A stretch of 64,000 bases of DNA from Incurvaria masculella (GCA_946894095.1 OX335653.1:16001001-16065000), one strand, 5' to 3'. Shown: positions 22,157 to 33,435, numbered from the stretch's first letter. Notes: a model not told the origin generated them from the letters alone. Translations and numbers: made by a program.

Positions 22157-23041
22157 TGTGGGTTGGATCGTTTTTGCATAACTCTGTCCAATTTACAAAA
22201 AATCTCATCGTGTAATCGACTGTTCGCCGAAAATTGCGCCGCAGACCATAATATTGTCCCACAACGTAACACCGCCAGCGCCATGTCGCGAATGTCGCTA
22301 AGCCACGCCTTCTTTATCACGTGGGCTGTGACGTAGCGACCCACTTGGTGGACAGAGACCCAGTTTGCTTAGACCATCTCCTCTCTACCTCTATCCTCCG
22401 TGATAATAACTATCGGCGGAACCCTAACTCTTGATGTCTTTGTTTCTGAGCGCGGTGGCACCTACAGCACCGAATCCTGTTCCCGAACCTCGTCAAGCCT
22501 GAACGGTTTCTTATGCAGTGGGACAGCAGTAAAAGTAGGCCAATAAACTGGAGCGGGCACTCTAGCAGCCACAGTTCGACGGTAGTAACCTTGGTGACAA
22601 GTGCACACGAGTGCATTGGACCACATTGGGTAGGTGATTGCAGACCAGAAGAAGGCAGGTCCTATTTCAATACGTGTCGTCGGAAAATTTGCTTTTAATC
22701 AAAAGGGGTCATATGATCCTGAATCACGGAAAAAGATTTTTTTAGCAGCATGCAAACGTAATTTGAGGTTATATACGAAATCTACATTGAAGCATTATAA
22801 TCAGGTCGTTTCCGATGAAGATCTCGAATAAAAAAAGACTAATTATTTTCAAATGCTCATTAATAAACATAAATAAACTCATAAACTCGAATGACTTAGA
22901 TAACGGTAATGTTGTATCCAGTGTGAATTCATTATAATGGAAGTCGTATTGTAGTCTTGAATTAAGGAATATTTTGAGACATTTTCTGCCATAGTGACCG
23001 ATGGTTATTTTATTCACGGGGCAGAGAAGGCACCACGACCA

Positions 23042-23164
23042 GGGCGTGTATTCTTGGCATTCAGTCATTGCGGATTCAGTAGAGTTAACAGTAATGTCAA
23101 AGTAAATTCTTCTTCTGTTAACTCTACTGAATCCGCAAGGACTGAATGCCAAGAATACACGTCC
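23042..23164. mobile_element. Foldback MITE (GGGCGTGTATTCTTGGCATT), copy 1
   Basis: It has two nearly perfect arms of about 50 bp: GGGCGTGTATTCTTGGCATT...GAGTTAACAG and its inverse, around a ~23-base centre (TAATGTCAAAGTAAATTCTT). A transcript would form a long hairpin. Its segmental duplicate is at 28846-28968. Confidence 0.9.
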
Positions 23165-23707
23165 AGATTGGTGTGTTTTCCATCCATTTCAGTGTAGCCT
23201 TGCTCATAAAGGGAAGGTCCAGGCATGACTCCTAATTTATTTGAGATTGTAGTGTATTAAGCTAATATCATGACGGCAGTTGTGTGGTATTAGCCATTCA
23301 TGTCAGATTCCATGAAAAAAGTTCAGATCAGTTACTTAGCACGCGTTAATGAGCATATATAAAAAGATGGATTACTGTGGCAGATATACTTCTTGGATTT
23401 TATAGAAATACATAAAATAAAAACAAGATACGACGATGAATTTCTTTTTTAAACTAATTTTTTTAACATTAAAATCGAATTATTTCTTACTTTAAGATAC
23501 AATCCCTCTACTCCTCCTGTCATTACGATTGCCCACCTCTACGTACCTCTAATAGTATTCCTCACGTATGACTAGGTTCCATTTCATTTTTTCATAATAC
23601 GACTATACGTACGAGACGAATAATGCGAAAAAAATATAACTGCCGTTATTGGGATCATATTTTATTAAATGCCAAGGTACGACCGTGAAACAAAGACATA
23701 TAGACTA

Positions 23708-24253
23708 GGAGGTGGCGGCAAAAATGGTAACGATAGCGTAAATGGCTGAAACTAGGTTCACAGGATAAAGACCAACGCTCTGAGGCTAAATGTGTCAGTC
23801 TGCCTGTGCCAAGTGGTTGCGTTACCTAAATAATGTGCCTGAAAAACTAGTTATCGTTACAACAAACATATTTTAAAAGATAAATGGCTGCAAATAATGC
23901 AGCAAGAAAGTATCAGTACATACTTACTTAGTAATACCAAAATTGAACAAATCCTTGTTTGCATTTCGTAGTTATAGGCGATTTAGTTTACAGATATAGC
24001 TTTACGAATATTTAAGTATTTAATTTAAAAACTGACTGGTTATTATTGTATAATTATTGGGTATCAATATTCCAAGACCATCAGCATATTAAATAGCAGG
24101 TACATACCAACTTCTATTTTATATAGCCAATCTAGATAACGCAACCACTTGGCGCAGGCAGACTGACTTACTTAGCATCGGAGGGTTGGTCTCTAACATG
24201 TGAACCCAGATTCAGCCATTTACCTTATCGTGACCAAAAATGTCGTGACCTCC
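23708..24253. mobile_element. Element with ~130-150-bp imperfect terminal inverted repeats
   Basis: The left arm begins GGAGGTGGCGGCAAAAATGG and contains GTCAGTCTGCCTGTGCCAAG and TGGTTGCGTTACCTA. The right arm is its inverse, ending AAAAATGTCGTGACCTCC. The whole is about 546 bp with no coding frame. It is duplicated at 29512-30057. Confidence 0.8.
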
Positions 24254-25305
24254 CGGAATAATACACATTAAAGAAAGAACTACTTTATGAATAGATAGGA
24301 TAGTGCAAACTGGACTCATATCAGCAAACAAACCTTTCGCGTTTTTACGGCCTCCTCTATTCAATGAATATGTCCTTGCTTCACGGTGGTTTCTATACAT
24401 ACATGTTATACTCACTAAACAACAAATATATGCATTGAAGCATTGAAATAAGGATATATCGCAGTAAAATACCTAATAAAACTCGGCAGATTGCGTTTAA
24501 AAACGGACTTCACAAAAGAAGGAGGTTCTATGTTCGACTTTATTTTGTTAGCCATAATACGAGGGATTTCGCTAAATCCTGATTTTTCATATTATTACAA
24601 ACGTTACCTAATTTAAGTACCTAACTTAACCTTCACTAAACATAATTTCCCAAAAACCATTTAAGAATGCTATATGCCAGTATTGGGCAAAATCACGTAT
24701 TCATCTATAACACTGCGATAAATGTAATGTAAAAAAACAATTTAAAATGAATTTGAGCTCACTTTTTTTAAACCTTAAATAATGTATTAATAGAAGAAAT
24801 CGATTACGGAAGGAGGGAGTGTAAGATTATTCGAGATTATGGGTTCTTAGAGCAGGGGTTAACCATGGTAAATTAACTAGTCGGGTGAACATGCAAGTGA
24901 CTGATTAAGGGCCGAGTGCACGAAAGGACACTAAAATCAAAATCAACGTCAACGTATGACTAAACACGTCACTTTGTAAGGACAGTATTGAAGGAACTCC
25001 ATGCGGTTCACTAATAGTGACGTGTTTGAACATTGATTAACTCAGCCCTCTCTTTGTGCAATCGAGGCTAAATCTTACATTTCATGCCATGCTAACTGTC
25101 AAACGCCCGAAAACCAAATTAACTAACATTGGCTAGTAGCAAGGTAGGAAATGGAATTAAACCTAAGATTTATAAACTCACTTGCCGGTTCAACCGGCAG
25201 TGACCATGGTAAAAAAACATAGTAACTCCCCTGCAGGTCACGGGAATGGATGGCGGAATTGCTAAGCGCACTGCGCGAAAAAGGTTTTTTCGTGGTTTGA
25301 GCCCT

Positions 25306-25423
25306 GGGCGTGTATTCTTGGCATTCAGTCATTGCGGATTCAGTAGAGTTAACAGTATGTCAAAGTAAATTCTTCTTCTGTTAACTGTACTGAATCTGCA
25401 ATGACTGAATGCCAAGAATACAC
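25306..25423. mobile_element. Foldback MITE (GGGCGTGTATTCTTGGCATT), copy 2
   Basis: The same foldback element as 23042-23164, with small differences (one base shorter centre, CTGTACTGAATCTGCAATGA in the right arm). The right terminus stops at CACTAATAGC. Its segmental duplicate is at 31110-31227. Confidence 0.88.
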
Positions 25424-25546
25424 TAATAGCACTTAACTCATTATGCGTTATTTACATCTTTAGTTGTTTTTATCTCTCTAGCTGTCTCTCCAACAAACAC
25501 AAAAACAACCATCGTTGTTATTAATATTATGTCTGCCTACAGAACC

Positions 25547-25628
25547 AATACGAAAAACCGGCCAAGTGCGAGTCGGACTCGCACACGAAGGGTTCCGTAC
25601 CATCGTAAAAAAATGTATACAAAAAATT
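25547..25628 (+). repeat. Truncated retroposon at the duplication junction
   Basis: The first ~75 bp of the CCAAGTGCGAGTCGGACTCG family are present, then the sequence switches within AATT to TCGGCACGCGCAAC, the start of unit 2. The full-length form of this same insertion is at 31356-31658, so the truncation here is the duplication breakpoint itself. Confidence 0.92.
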
Positions 25629-26042
25629 CGGCACGCGCAACATCGCTAAATAGCATCCTGTGAAAGGTCAAGCAACATCGAATGTTCGTTGCACTAAACC
25701 TGTTAAGTTCTGCGTGTTTTTGGAACTCGAGAAAATCACTGGTAAGCGAATTCGTAACCGAAGTCACTAGCCGGTGCTGCAAATGTTTGGTATAAAAGTT
25801 GCTACGCCGCCGCCCCCATACAATCGAACCCGGGTTTGCGGCCTGCCATTCTCGCTGAATCAAACAAAGGCCAAACATTTTTTTCTCTACTGTTATTCGA
25901 GCCAGTTTAGAATATTTCGAAAGAAAAAAATGCGCTTACGCAGATTTTGATTAATTTATGCTACATAAAGTTGCAAGGCAGATGGCTCTACAGAAACATG
26001 CGTACTTTGGATTGATGCGAATTGATGGCTATATAACACACT

Positions 26043-26207
26043 AAGCCTGGTTTTCACGAATTGCTGATTCATTTTAAACGATACTTAAAGGGCCTTTATT
26101 ACTAAAGTGCTGATTATCTTGTACTGGTATCAATCTCGAGATTGTAAGAAATGCCCTTTAAGTGGTGGCGATTAAGCTGATCAGCAGTAGGTGAAAAAGG
26201 CCCTAAA
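26043..26207 (+). mobile_element. MITE, AAGCCTGGTTTTCACC family, copy 3 (duplicate of copy 2)
   Basis: Identical in position within the unit to 15218-15382, apart from a G-to-T change near its left end (CACGAATTGCTG). Confidence 0.8.
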
Positions 26208-26900
26208 CTGTCTTTAAATTAGCCTAAAATCTACATGAGAGCTATGTGATATACCAGAGCATTCCATGTACTACACGCCTACATTCAACTCTTTGGAAAT
26301 GCTACCCGGGCGGGATCAATCCTACGACTGTGAAGCAAGTAAGGAAGAAGACAGACAGTTTAACATACCAGGAATCGGAACCACGGCTAATCCCAACGGT
26401 CAAAAATGGTCACCAATCCAGAATTCAACCGCATACTCCTTTCACTTCTTCTACATGCATACATGCTCTTATGGTTGCATTGGGCACGACCTTAGCGCTT
26501 CTACTGCTTATATCTGTATGTCTTATCCTCGGCTGCCCGAACACGATATAGTTTGACACACTTTCGTCCTGTAACCTTGTTATGTGATACTCTCGTTACT
26601 CATTACATCTACATGTTTTTTTTTATGTTAAACACGTCATATCGACCAGCTTTTAAACTCAGGGTTAACGACAACCATAACATGCTTCTTTACAATAATT
26701 TCAAAGAACTCCCGGTGTTACTTTGGGGTAAATACCCAGGCATTGCAAAGTTTACCAACTCTATAGATAAAGAGTCTAAAGGATCGGTAGGTTCTTATAG
26801 GAGAATGGTACATAGTGAATGTGTGTGAACGGGCCCGAAGAAATAACGTTATCAGCTCCGAAGAACATTTTCCGTTGCACAGGCGTAGTCATAGAAGAAA

Positions 26901-27170
26901 GAGCGGCTCGTTAGCTTAGTAGCGTAGGGATTTGCCTTCCATATCAGAGATCTAGGTTCAAATCCCCGCTCCGTTTATGCACCATTTTCTGTCTCTTTCT
27001 GCGTTGGATAAGTGCATTTTTTTACGAATTCGAGCTACTCCATGGTTCAAAATCTATGTAAAACTGGAGGTCCTCTTCGCCTACTTGGTGGTAGGGTTAT
27101 GCCTGCCCGGGTTGGTACCATCGCATTATAACACAAAATATGGTCGAAGCGGCAAAGAAAGTTCGGCGTG
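26901..27170 (+). repeat. tRNA-derived SINE, duplicate of 16076-16345
   Basis: Same tRNA-like head (GAGCGG...CCGCTC, box B GGTTCAAATCC) and body, carried along by the segmental duplication. Confidence 0.8.
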
Positions 27171-27511
27171 TGTAAAATTCTGTGTAACTTATGACATTTG
27201 GTAAATGTTCTTGTTATTTACTTACTCTTGTTGTGTACTCTTGTATTTTCAAATTGGTTTGCCACCAAGCAGTGGCAAACAAATTTGTAAACTTAGACTA
27301 AGTGAACGTTGAAAAAAAATCAGGGAAGTTTCTTGCCAGTTCTTCTTCGCCGTGAATGCTGAACTGGCTAATGATAAAATATGACAAATCCGGGTGCAGT
27401 GTGCTGCCTGTGGATGATGAATAAACAATAAACAATATGTATTTTTAAACCCCAAGTATGCAAAAGAATTTAAAAAATTGCAGAAATCTCCGATAAACCG
27501 TTTATAATAAC

Positions 27512-28206
27512 CACGGAGGATAGAGGGAGAGAGGAGATGTTTTTAAATCATATTACTAAGGATCGCAGCGTGACACTGTGCGGGGAAGCGGGGGTAAATC
27601 CATTTTTTTGCGAAATCCATCTAACGAAAAAATCGATATTCTGGTAGAAGCTATTCCGAGAGCTATTATGTGTGGTTACAAGACTACAACTAGATGGCGC
27701 CTTTACAATTTTTTTTCTATAAAAAAACCTTAGAAATTTAAATCTATGCTTTCGCGCGGATTCAAATAATTTTATTTTAGAAATGTCATTAAAATTTGCA
27801 TCATGAGATCAATATTTCTTACCGTAAAACGAAAATAATTGCGCGCCATCTATCGGCACATAGCAAGAGCGATACATGTATACAATGCTCGAATATTGAC
27901 TCAAATTATAAAATATGAGGTGTTTTACGGACAAATAAAACGTAATTCCACCTACAAACTTTAGATTATTTTGTCATGTGTAAAGTTTGCAACAATTTAC
28001 AAAAAATCTCATCGTGTAATCGACTGTTCGCCGAAAATTGCGCCGCAGACCATAATATTGTCCCACAACGTAACACCGCCAGCGCCATGTCGCGAATGTC
28101 GCTAAGCCACGCCTTCTTTATCACGTGGGCTGTGACGTAGCGACCCACTTGGTGGACAGAGACCCAGTTTGCTTAGACCATCTCCTCTCTACCTCTATCC
28201 TCCGTG
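27512..28206 (+). mobile_element. MITE with CACGGAGG termini, copy B, uninterrupted 695 bp
   Basis: Begins CACGGAGGATAGAGGGAGAG and ends with the inverse CTCTACCTCTATCCTCCGTG; flanked by ATAATAAC at 27504-27511 and 28207-28214. This is the unfilled counterpart of copy A. No coding capacity. Confidence 0.9.
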
Positions 28207-28845
28207 ATAATAACTATCGGCGGAACCCTAACTCTTGATGTCTTTGTTTCTGAGCGCGGTGGCACCTACAGTACCGAATCCTGTTCCCGAACCTCGTCAA
28301 GCCTGAACGGTTTCTTATGCAGTGGGACAGCAGTAAAAGTAGGCCAATAAACTGGAGCGGGCACTCTAGCAGCCACAGTTCGACGGTAGTAACCTTGGTG
28401 ACAAGTGCACACGAGTGCATTGGACCACATTGGGTAGGTGATTGCAGACCAGAAGAAGGCAGGTCCTATTTCAATACGTGTCGTCGGAAAATTTGCTTTT
28501 AATCAAAAGGGGTCATATGATCCTGAATCACGGAAAAAGATTTTTTTAGCAGCATGCAAACGTAATTTGAGGTTATATACGAAATCTACATTGAAGCATT
28601 ATAATCAGGTCGTTTCCGATGAAGATCTCGAATAAAAAAAGACTAATTATTTTCAAATGCTCATTAATAAACATAAATAAACTCATAAACTCGAATGACT
28701 TAGATAACGGTAATGTTGTATCCAGTGTGAATTCATTATAATGGAAGTCGTATTGTAGTCTTGAATTAAGGAATATTTTGAGACATTTTCTGCCATAGTG
28801 ACCGATGGTTATTTTATTCACGGGGCAGAGAAGGCACCACGACCA

Positions 28846-28968
28846 GGGCGTGTATTCTTGGCATTCAGTCATTGCGGATTCAGTAGAGTTAACAGTAATG
28901 TCAAAGTAAATTCTTCTTCTGTTAACTCTACTGAATCCGCAAGGACTGAATGCCAAGAATACACGTCC
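28846..28968. mobile_element. Foldback MITE, copy 3 (duplicate of copy 1)
   Basis: Same sequence as 23042-23164, carried by the segmental duplication. Confidence 0.9.
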
Positions 28969-29511
28969 AGATTGGTGTGTTTTCCATCCATTTCAGTGTA
29001 GCCTTGCTCATAAAGGGAAGGTCCAGGCATGACTCCTAATTTATTTGAGATTGTAGTGTATTAAGCTAATATCATGACGGCAGTTGTGTGGTATTAGCCA
29101 TTCATGTCAGATTCCATGAAAAAAGTTCAGATCAGTTACTTAGCACGCGTTAATGAGCATATATAAAAAGATGGATTACTGTGGCAGATATACTTCTTGG
29201 ATTTTATAGAAATACATAAAATAAAAACAAGATACGACGATGAATTTCTTTTTTAAACTAATTTTTTTAACATTAAAATCGAATTATTTCTTACTTTAAG
29301 ATACAATCCCTCTACTCCTCCTGTCATTACGATTGCCCACCTCTACGTACCTCTAATAGTATTCCTCACGTATTACTAGGTTCCATTTCATTTTTTCATA
29401 ATACGACTATACGTACGAGACGAATAATGCGAAAAAAATATAACTGCCGTTATTGGGATCATATTTTATTAAATGCCAAGGTACGACCGTGAAACAAAGA
29501 CATATAGACTA

Positions 29512-30057
29512 GGAGGTGGCGGCAAAAATGGTAACGATAGCGTAAATGGCTGAAACTAGGTTCACAGGATAAAGACCAACGCTCTGAGGCTAAATGTGTC
29601 AGTCTGCCTGTGCCAAGTGGTTGCGTTACCTAAATAATGTGCCTGAAAAACTAGTTATCGTTACAACAAACATATTTTAAAAGATAAATGGCTGCAAATA
29701 ATGCAGCAAGAAAGTATCAGTACATACTTACTTAGTAATACCAAAATTGAACAAATCCTTGTTTGCATTTCGTAGTTATAGGCGATTTAGTTTACAGATA
29801 TAGCTTTACGAATATTTAAGTATTTAATTTAAAAACTGACTGGTTATTATTGTATAATTATTGGGTATCAATATTCCAAGACCATCAGCATATTAAATAG
29901 CAGGTACATACCAACTTCTATTTTATATAGCCAATCTAGATAACGCAACCACTTGGCGCAGGCAGACTGACTTACTTAGCATCGGAGGGTTGGTCTCTAA
30001 CATGTGAACCCAGATTCAGCCATTTACCTTATCGTGACCAAAAATGTCGTGACCTCC
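29512..30057. mobile_element. Long-TIR element, duplicate of 23708-24253
   Basis: Same arms (GGAGGTGGCGG...GACCTCC) at the corresponding offset of 5,804 bp. Confidence 0.8.
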
Positions 30058-31109
30058 CGGAATAATACACATTAAAGAAAGAACTACTTTATGAATAGAT
30101 AGGATAGTGCAAACTGGACTCATATCAGCAAACAAACCTTTCGCGTTTTTACGGCCTCCTCTATTCAATGAATATGTCCTTGCTTCACGGTGGTTTCTAT
30201 ACATACATGTTATACTCACTAAACAACAAATATATGCATTGAAGCATTGAAATAAGGATATATCGCAGTAAAATACCTAATAAAACTCGGCAGATTGCGT
30301 TTAAAAACGGACTTCACAAAAGAAGGAGGTTCTATGTTCGACTTTATTTTGTTAGCCATAATACGAGGGATTTCGCTAAATCCTGATTTTTCATATTATT
30401 ACAAACGTTACCTAATTTAAGTACCTAACTTAACCTTCACTAAACATAATTTCCCAAAAACCATTTAAGAATGCTATATGCCAGTATTGGGCAAAATCAC
30501 GTATTCATCTATAACACTGCGATAAATGTAATGTAAAAAAACAATTTAAAATGAATTTGAGCTCACTTTTTTTAAACCTTAAATAATGTATTAATAGAAG
30601 AAATCGATTACGGAAGGAGGGAGTGTAAGATTATTCGAGATTATGGGTTCTTAGAGCAGGGGTTAACCATGGTAAATTAACTAGTCGGGTGAACATGCAA
30701 GTGACTGATTAAGGGCCGAGTGCACGAAAGGACACTAAAATCAAAATCAACGTCAACGTATGACTAAACACGTCACTTTGTAAGGACAGTATTGAAGGAA
30801 CTCCATGCGGTTCACTAATAGTGACGTGTTTGAACATTGATTAACTCAGCCCTCTCTTTGTGCAATCGAGGCTAAATCTTACATTTCATGCCATGCTAAC
30901 TGTCAAACGCCCGAAAACCAAATTAACTAACATTGGCTAGTAGCAAGGTAGGAAATGGAATTAAACCTAAGATTTATAAACTCACTTGCCGGTTCAACCG
31001 GCAGTGACCATGGTAAAAAAACATAGTAACTCCCCTGCAGGTCACGGGAATGGATGGCGGAATTGCTAAGCGCACTGCGCGAAAAAGGTTTTTTCGTGGT
31101 TTGAGCCCT

Positions 31110-31227
31110 GGGCGTGTATTCTTGGCATTCAGTCATTGCGGATTCAGTAGAGTTAACAGTATGTCAAAGTAAATTCTTCTTCTGTTAACTGTACTGAATC
31201 TGCAATGACTGAATGCCAAGAATACAC
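31110..31227. mobile_element. Foldback MITE, copy 4 (duplicate of copy 2)
   Basis: Same sequence as 25306-25423, carried by the segmental duplication. Confidence 0.88.
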
Positions 31228-31355
31228 TAATAGCACTTAACTCATTATGCGTTATTTACATCTTTAGTTGTTTTTATCTCTCTAGCTGTCTCTCCAACAA
31301 ACACAAAAACAACCATCGTTGTTATTAATATTATGTCTGCCTACAGAACCAATAC

Positions 31356-31658
31356 GAAAAACCGGCCAAGTGCGAGTCGGACTCGCACACGAAGGGTTCC
31401 GTACCATCGTAAAAAAATGTATACAAAAAATTACGTTTTTTGTATGGGGACCCCCTTTAATTTTAATTATTTCTTAATCTTACCTATATGTTGTTATAGC
31501 GGCAAAATAAATACACACTCTGTGAAAATTTCAGCTGTCTAACTGTTACGGTTACTGAGATACAGCCCTGTGACAGACGGACAGACGGACGGACGGACGG
31601 ACAGCGGAGGCTTAGTAATAGGGTTCCGTTTTCACCCTTTGGGTACGGAACCCTAAAA
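31356..31658 (+). repeat. SINE-like retroposon (CGAGTCGGACTCGC family), best full copy
   Basis: AAAACCGGCCAAGTGCGAGT, then GAAGGGTTCCGTACCATCGT, TTGTTATAGCGGCAAAATAA, CAGCCCTGTGACAGACGGAC, a (GACG)n run, and TTTGGGTACGGAACCCTAAA followed by a short (AAAT)n tail. The 3' tail and lack of a terminal inverted repeat fit a retroposon. The duplication breakpoint falls inside it at 31429-31432. Confidence 0.85.
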
Positions 31659-32165
31659 ATAAATAAATAAGAAAAACCGCTAATCTGTCTCTATGCGGAT
31701 CGGGTGACGCGAGCCGCGCCCCTGGAGCTGCAATGGGGTGCAGGGAATGCAGGATCGGGAATCGCGAACCGATCCTGAAACTCAACATATAGGTCGTAAA
31801 AAGCAGTAATATTTCGGCATTCGCCGTTATCAAACTGAATTTTATTTACTATGGCCAAGGTTCTGTAGGCAGACATAATATTTTATCAATGAGTTCTTGC
31901 TAACTACTTGCGTACTTGCTTAGTACGAGTAAGTAAATATAATTTGAATACTGTTTTGTTATGGCAAACAGATGAAACGAATTAATTTGCAATCAATGCA
32001 AATTGAATCGATAATCGTTTTAGTCAAATCAAGAATAGCGAGGTCTCGAAACCTATCAATAGATACGTATTATAAGAGTACTTGCGAATATATTGGCACT
32101 TAAGATTGAGGGCTGTAATGCTTGATAAAATTTTATGCAACTGAATATGGATGGTTAATGACACT
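31659..32165. other. Anonymous intergenic DNA
   Basis: A GC-rich patch at about 31690-31790 with no recognisable exon, then AT-rich sequence. The 31333 and 31870 areas share CTGCCTACAGAACC/GGTTCTGTAGGCAGACATAA in inverse orientation, hinting at a larger inverted-repeat element around the retroposon. Confidence 0.4.
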
Positions 32166-32325
32166 AAGGGTCTCTTTCACCAAGAACTGATTTGCTTAAT
32201 ACTCACATTAAAGGGCCTTTCTTATTATCTCGCAATCGATACCAGTACAAGATAATCAGCACTTTAGTATTATAGGCCCTTTAAGTGTCAATTAAAATAA
32301 ATCAGCAGTTGGTGAAAACCAGGCT
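32166..32325 (-). mobile_element. MITE, AAGCCTGGTTTTCACC family, copy 4
   Basis: Reverse orientation: it starts AAGGGTCTCTTTCACCAAGA, contains CAGTACAAGATAATCAGCAC, and ends GCAGTTGGTGAAAACCAGGC. Confidence 0.8.
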
Positions 32326-32409
32326 AATTCTTATGATATTAGCCCAACACACCACATAGGAACTAGATCACGCCAAGATATTCTCTATTATACACGGCTA
32401 CACTGAACA

Positions 32410-32532
32410 GGGCGTGTATTCTTGGCATTCAGTCATTGCGGATTCAGTAGAGTTAACAGTAATGTCAAAGTAAATTCTTCTTCTGTTAACTCTACTGAAT
32501 CCGCAATGACTGGATGCCAAGAATACACGTCC
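32410..32532. mobile_element. Foldback MITE, copy 5
   Basis: GGGCGTGTATTCTTGGCATT...GCCAAGAATACACGTCC; the arms are almost perfectly complementary. An independent insertion outside the duplicated segment. Confidence 0.9.
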
Positions 32533-33312
32533 TGGATAGAATTCAAGGACAACTCTCATTGCCCTTTCTTTTTATCTATCATTCGGTATCCGATTTATAT
32601 AGGTGGTCAACACAAAATCAGCCAGGCCACTCAGTATTTAAATCAGTAAGGAGATCAGCTTTACGTGGATTCATTTAAGACAAGGAACATTTGGATTCGA
32701 TCATTATACAGTTCTGATGATGTGAGTTTATTTTTTTAGAGATTTAGCTCCTAGGAAAGATACAAGGAATATTACTCAGCGCTAGTTATATGCATAATAC
32801 GTTGTATGTACATCGTATATATATTTTGACTAAAACTTTAATATATTCGACAGTGGTGAAGTTGTTTTAATAATGTAAGAGAAAACAAAGCCACATTCAC
32901 GATTAAAAAAAGATGTGGGCTTTTTTGCTCTATCAAACGTGGCAAGTATATACGTATTCCTCCTCAAAGCAGTCCGGATATATTTATAGTCATTCCCACC
33001 GGATATTAAGAGGATAACGACTTAATCAAGTTCAAAATAAGGCTCGATTTGAGAATTTAATCTGCAAAATATCAGAAACTTATTTTTTTATTTGACTGAG
33101 GAAACAGGCCTGTCCTGGAACTTGATCACGTCATTATCCGCTTAATTTTTTTTCTTCGACCGAAATAAAAATCACACCGATGTATATTTCAGCATCAAGC
33201 AATGTTTATAAAATTCAAACGCATACATCACCACGATTGTCTCATTGTGCGAGGCTAAACGTTTTCAAAACACTGCATACCATCGAAGAACAAAACATGG
33301 ATGCATACTCCT

Positions 33313-33435
33313 GGACGTGTATTCTTGGCATTCAGTCATTGCGGATTCAGTAGAGTTAACAGAAGAAGAATTTACTTTGACATTACTGTTAACTCTACTC
33401 AATCCGCAATGACTGAATGCTAAGAATACACGCCC
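33313..33435. mobile_element. Foldback MITE, copy 6
   Basis: GGACGTGTATTCTTGGCATT...AAGAATACACGCCC, with the centre in the opposite orientation to copies 1 and 5 (AAGAATTTACTTTGACATTA). Confidence 0.9.

Larger units (their letters stand above)
17173..22189 (-). mobile_element. Autonomous-type DNA transposon, 5,017 bp, probably Sola-like
   Basis: It starts GGACAGAGTTATGCAAAAAC at 17173 and ends with the inverse at 22189. The terminal inverted repeats are about 33 bp with two mismatches. AATT flanks both ends (17169-17172, 22190-22193), and the second duplication unit keeps a single AATT at the same point, proving the boundaries and the 4-bp target duplication. Repeats related to the terminal motif lie near both ends. 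It contains one minus-strand transposase gene. A 4-bp target duplication is described for the Sola superfamily, which supports but does not prove that assignment. Confidence 0.93.
16687..22402 (+). mobile_element. MITE with CACGGAGG termini and 8-bp TSD, copy A, split by the 5-kb transposon
   Basis: It begins CACGGAGGATAGAGGGAGAG at 16687 and ends with the inverse CTCTACCTCTATCCTCCGTG at 22402. The 8-bp direct repeat ATAATAAC flanks it at 16679-16686 and 22403-22410. The larger transposon sits inside (17173-22189); without it the element is about 695 bp, as in copy B. An 8-bp duplication fits hAT- or P-type transposition. Confidence 0.88.
14800..25624 (+). repeat. Tandem duplication unit 1 (carries a 5-kb transposon insertion)
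   Basis: The segment 14800-17172 recurs at an offset of 10,825 bp and 22190-25624 at an offset of 5,804 bp, so the unit is 5,804 bp once the transposon and its target duplication are removed. The copies differ at few positions; I saw 15236 G/T, 22459 C/T and about 23568 G/T. It contains no host gene, only mobile elements and anonymous sequence. Confidence 0.95.
22194..25624. other. Right part of duplication unit 1, no host gene
   Basis: Apart from the MITE end (to 22402), two foldback elements, a SINE 3' fragment (about 23165-23320) and a long-TIR element, this stretch has no recognisable coding exon. The reverse ORF at 22769-23152 (127 codons) overlaps a foldback element and looks spurious. 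A weak inverted repeat containing AACACGTCAC / GTGACGTGTT is at about 24963-25030. Confidence 0.5.
25625..31428 (+). repeat. Tandem duplication unit 2 (empty site for the 5-kb transposon)
   Basis: A 5,804-bp copy of unit 1. At 27994-27997 it has a single AATT where unit 1 carries the 5-kb transposon with AATT on both sides. It contains the same MITEs and SINE fragments as unit 1. No host gene is recognised. Confidence 0.95.

Noticed and set aside
22769..23152. 127-codon minus-strand frame (and its duplicate at 28573-28956)
   Set aside because: It runs into a foldback MITE, shows no domain and is present only because both duplicate copies are identical.
23042..33435. Regularly recurring palindromes considered as a CRISPR-like array
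   Set aside because: Copies are separated by kilobases of unrelated sequence, are transposon-like, and the genome is clearly eukaryotic.
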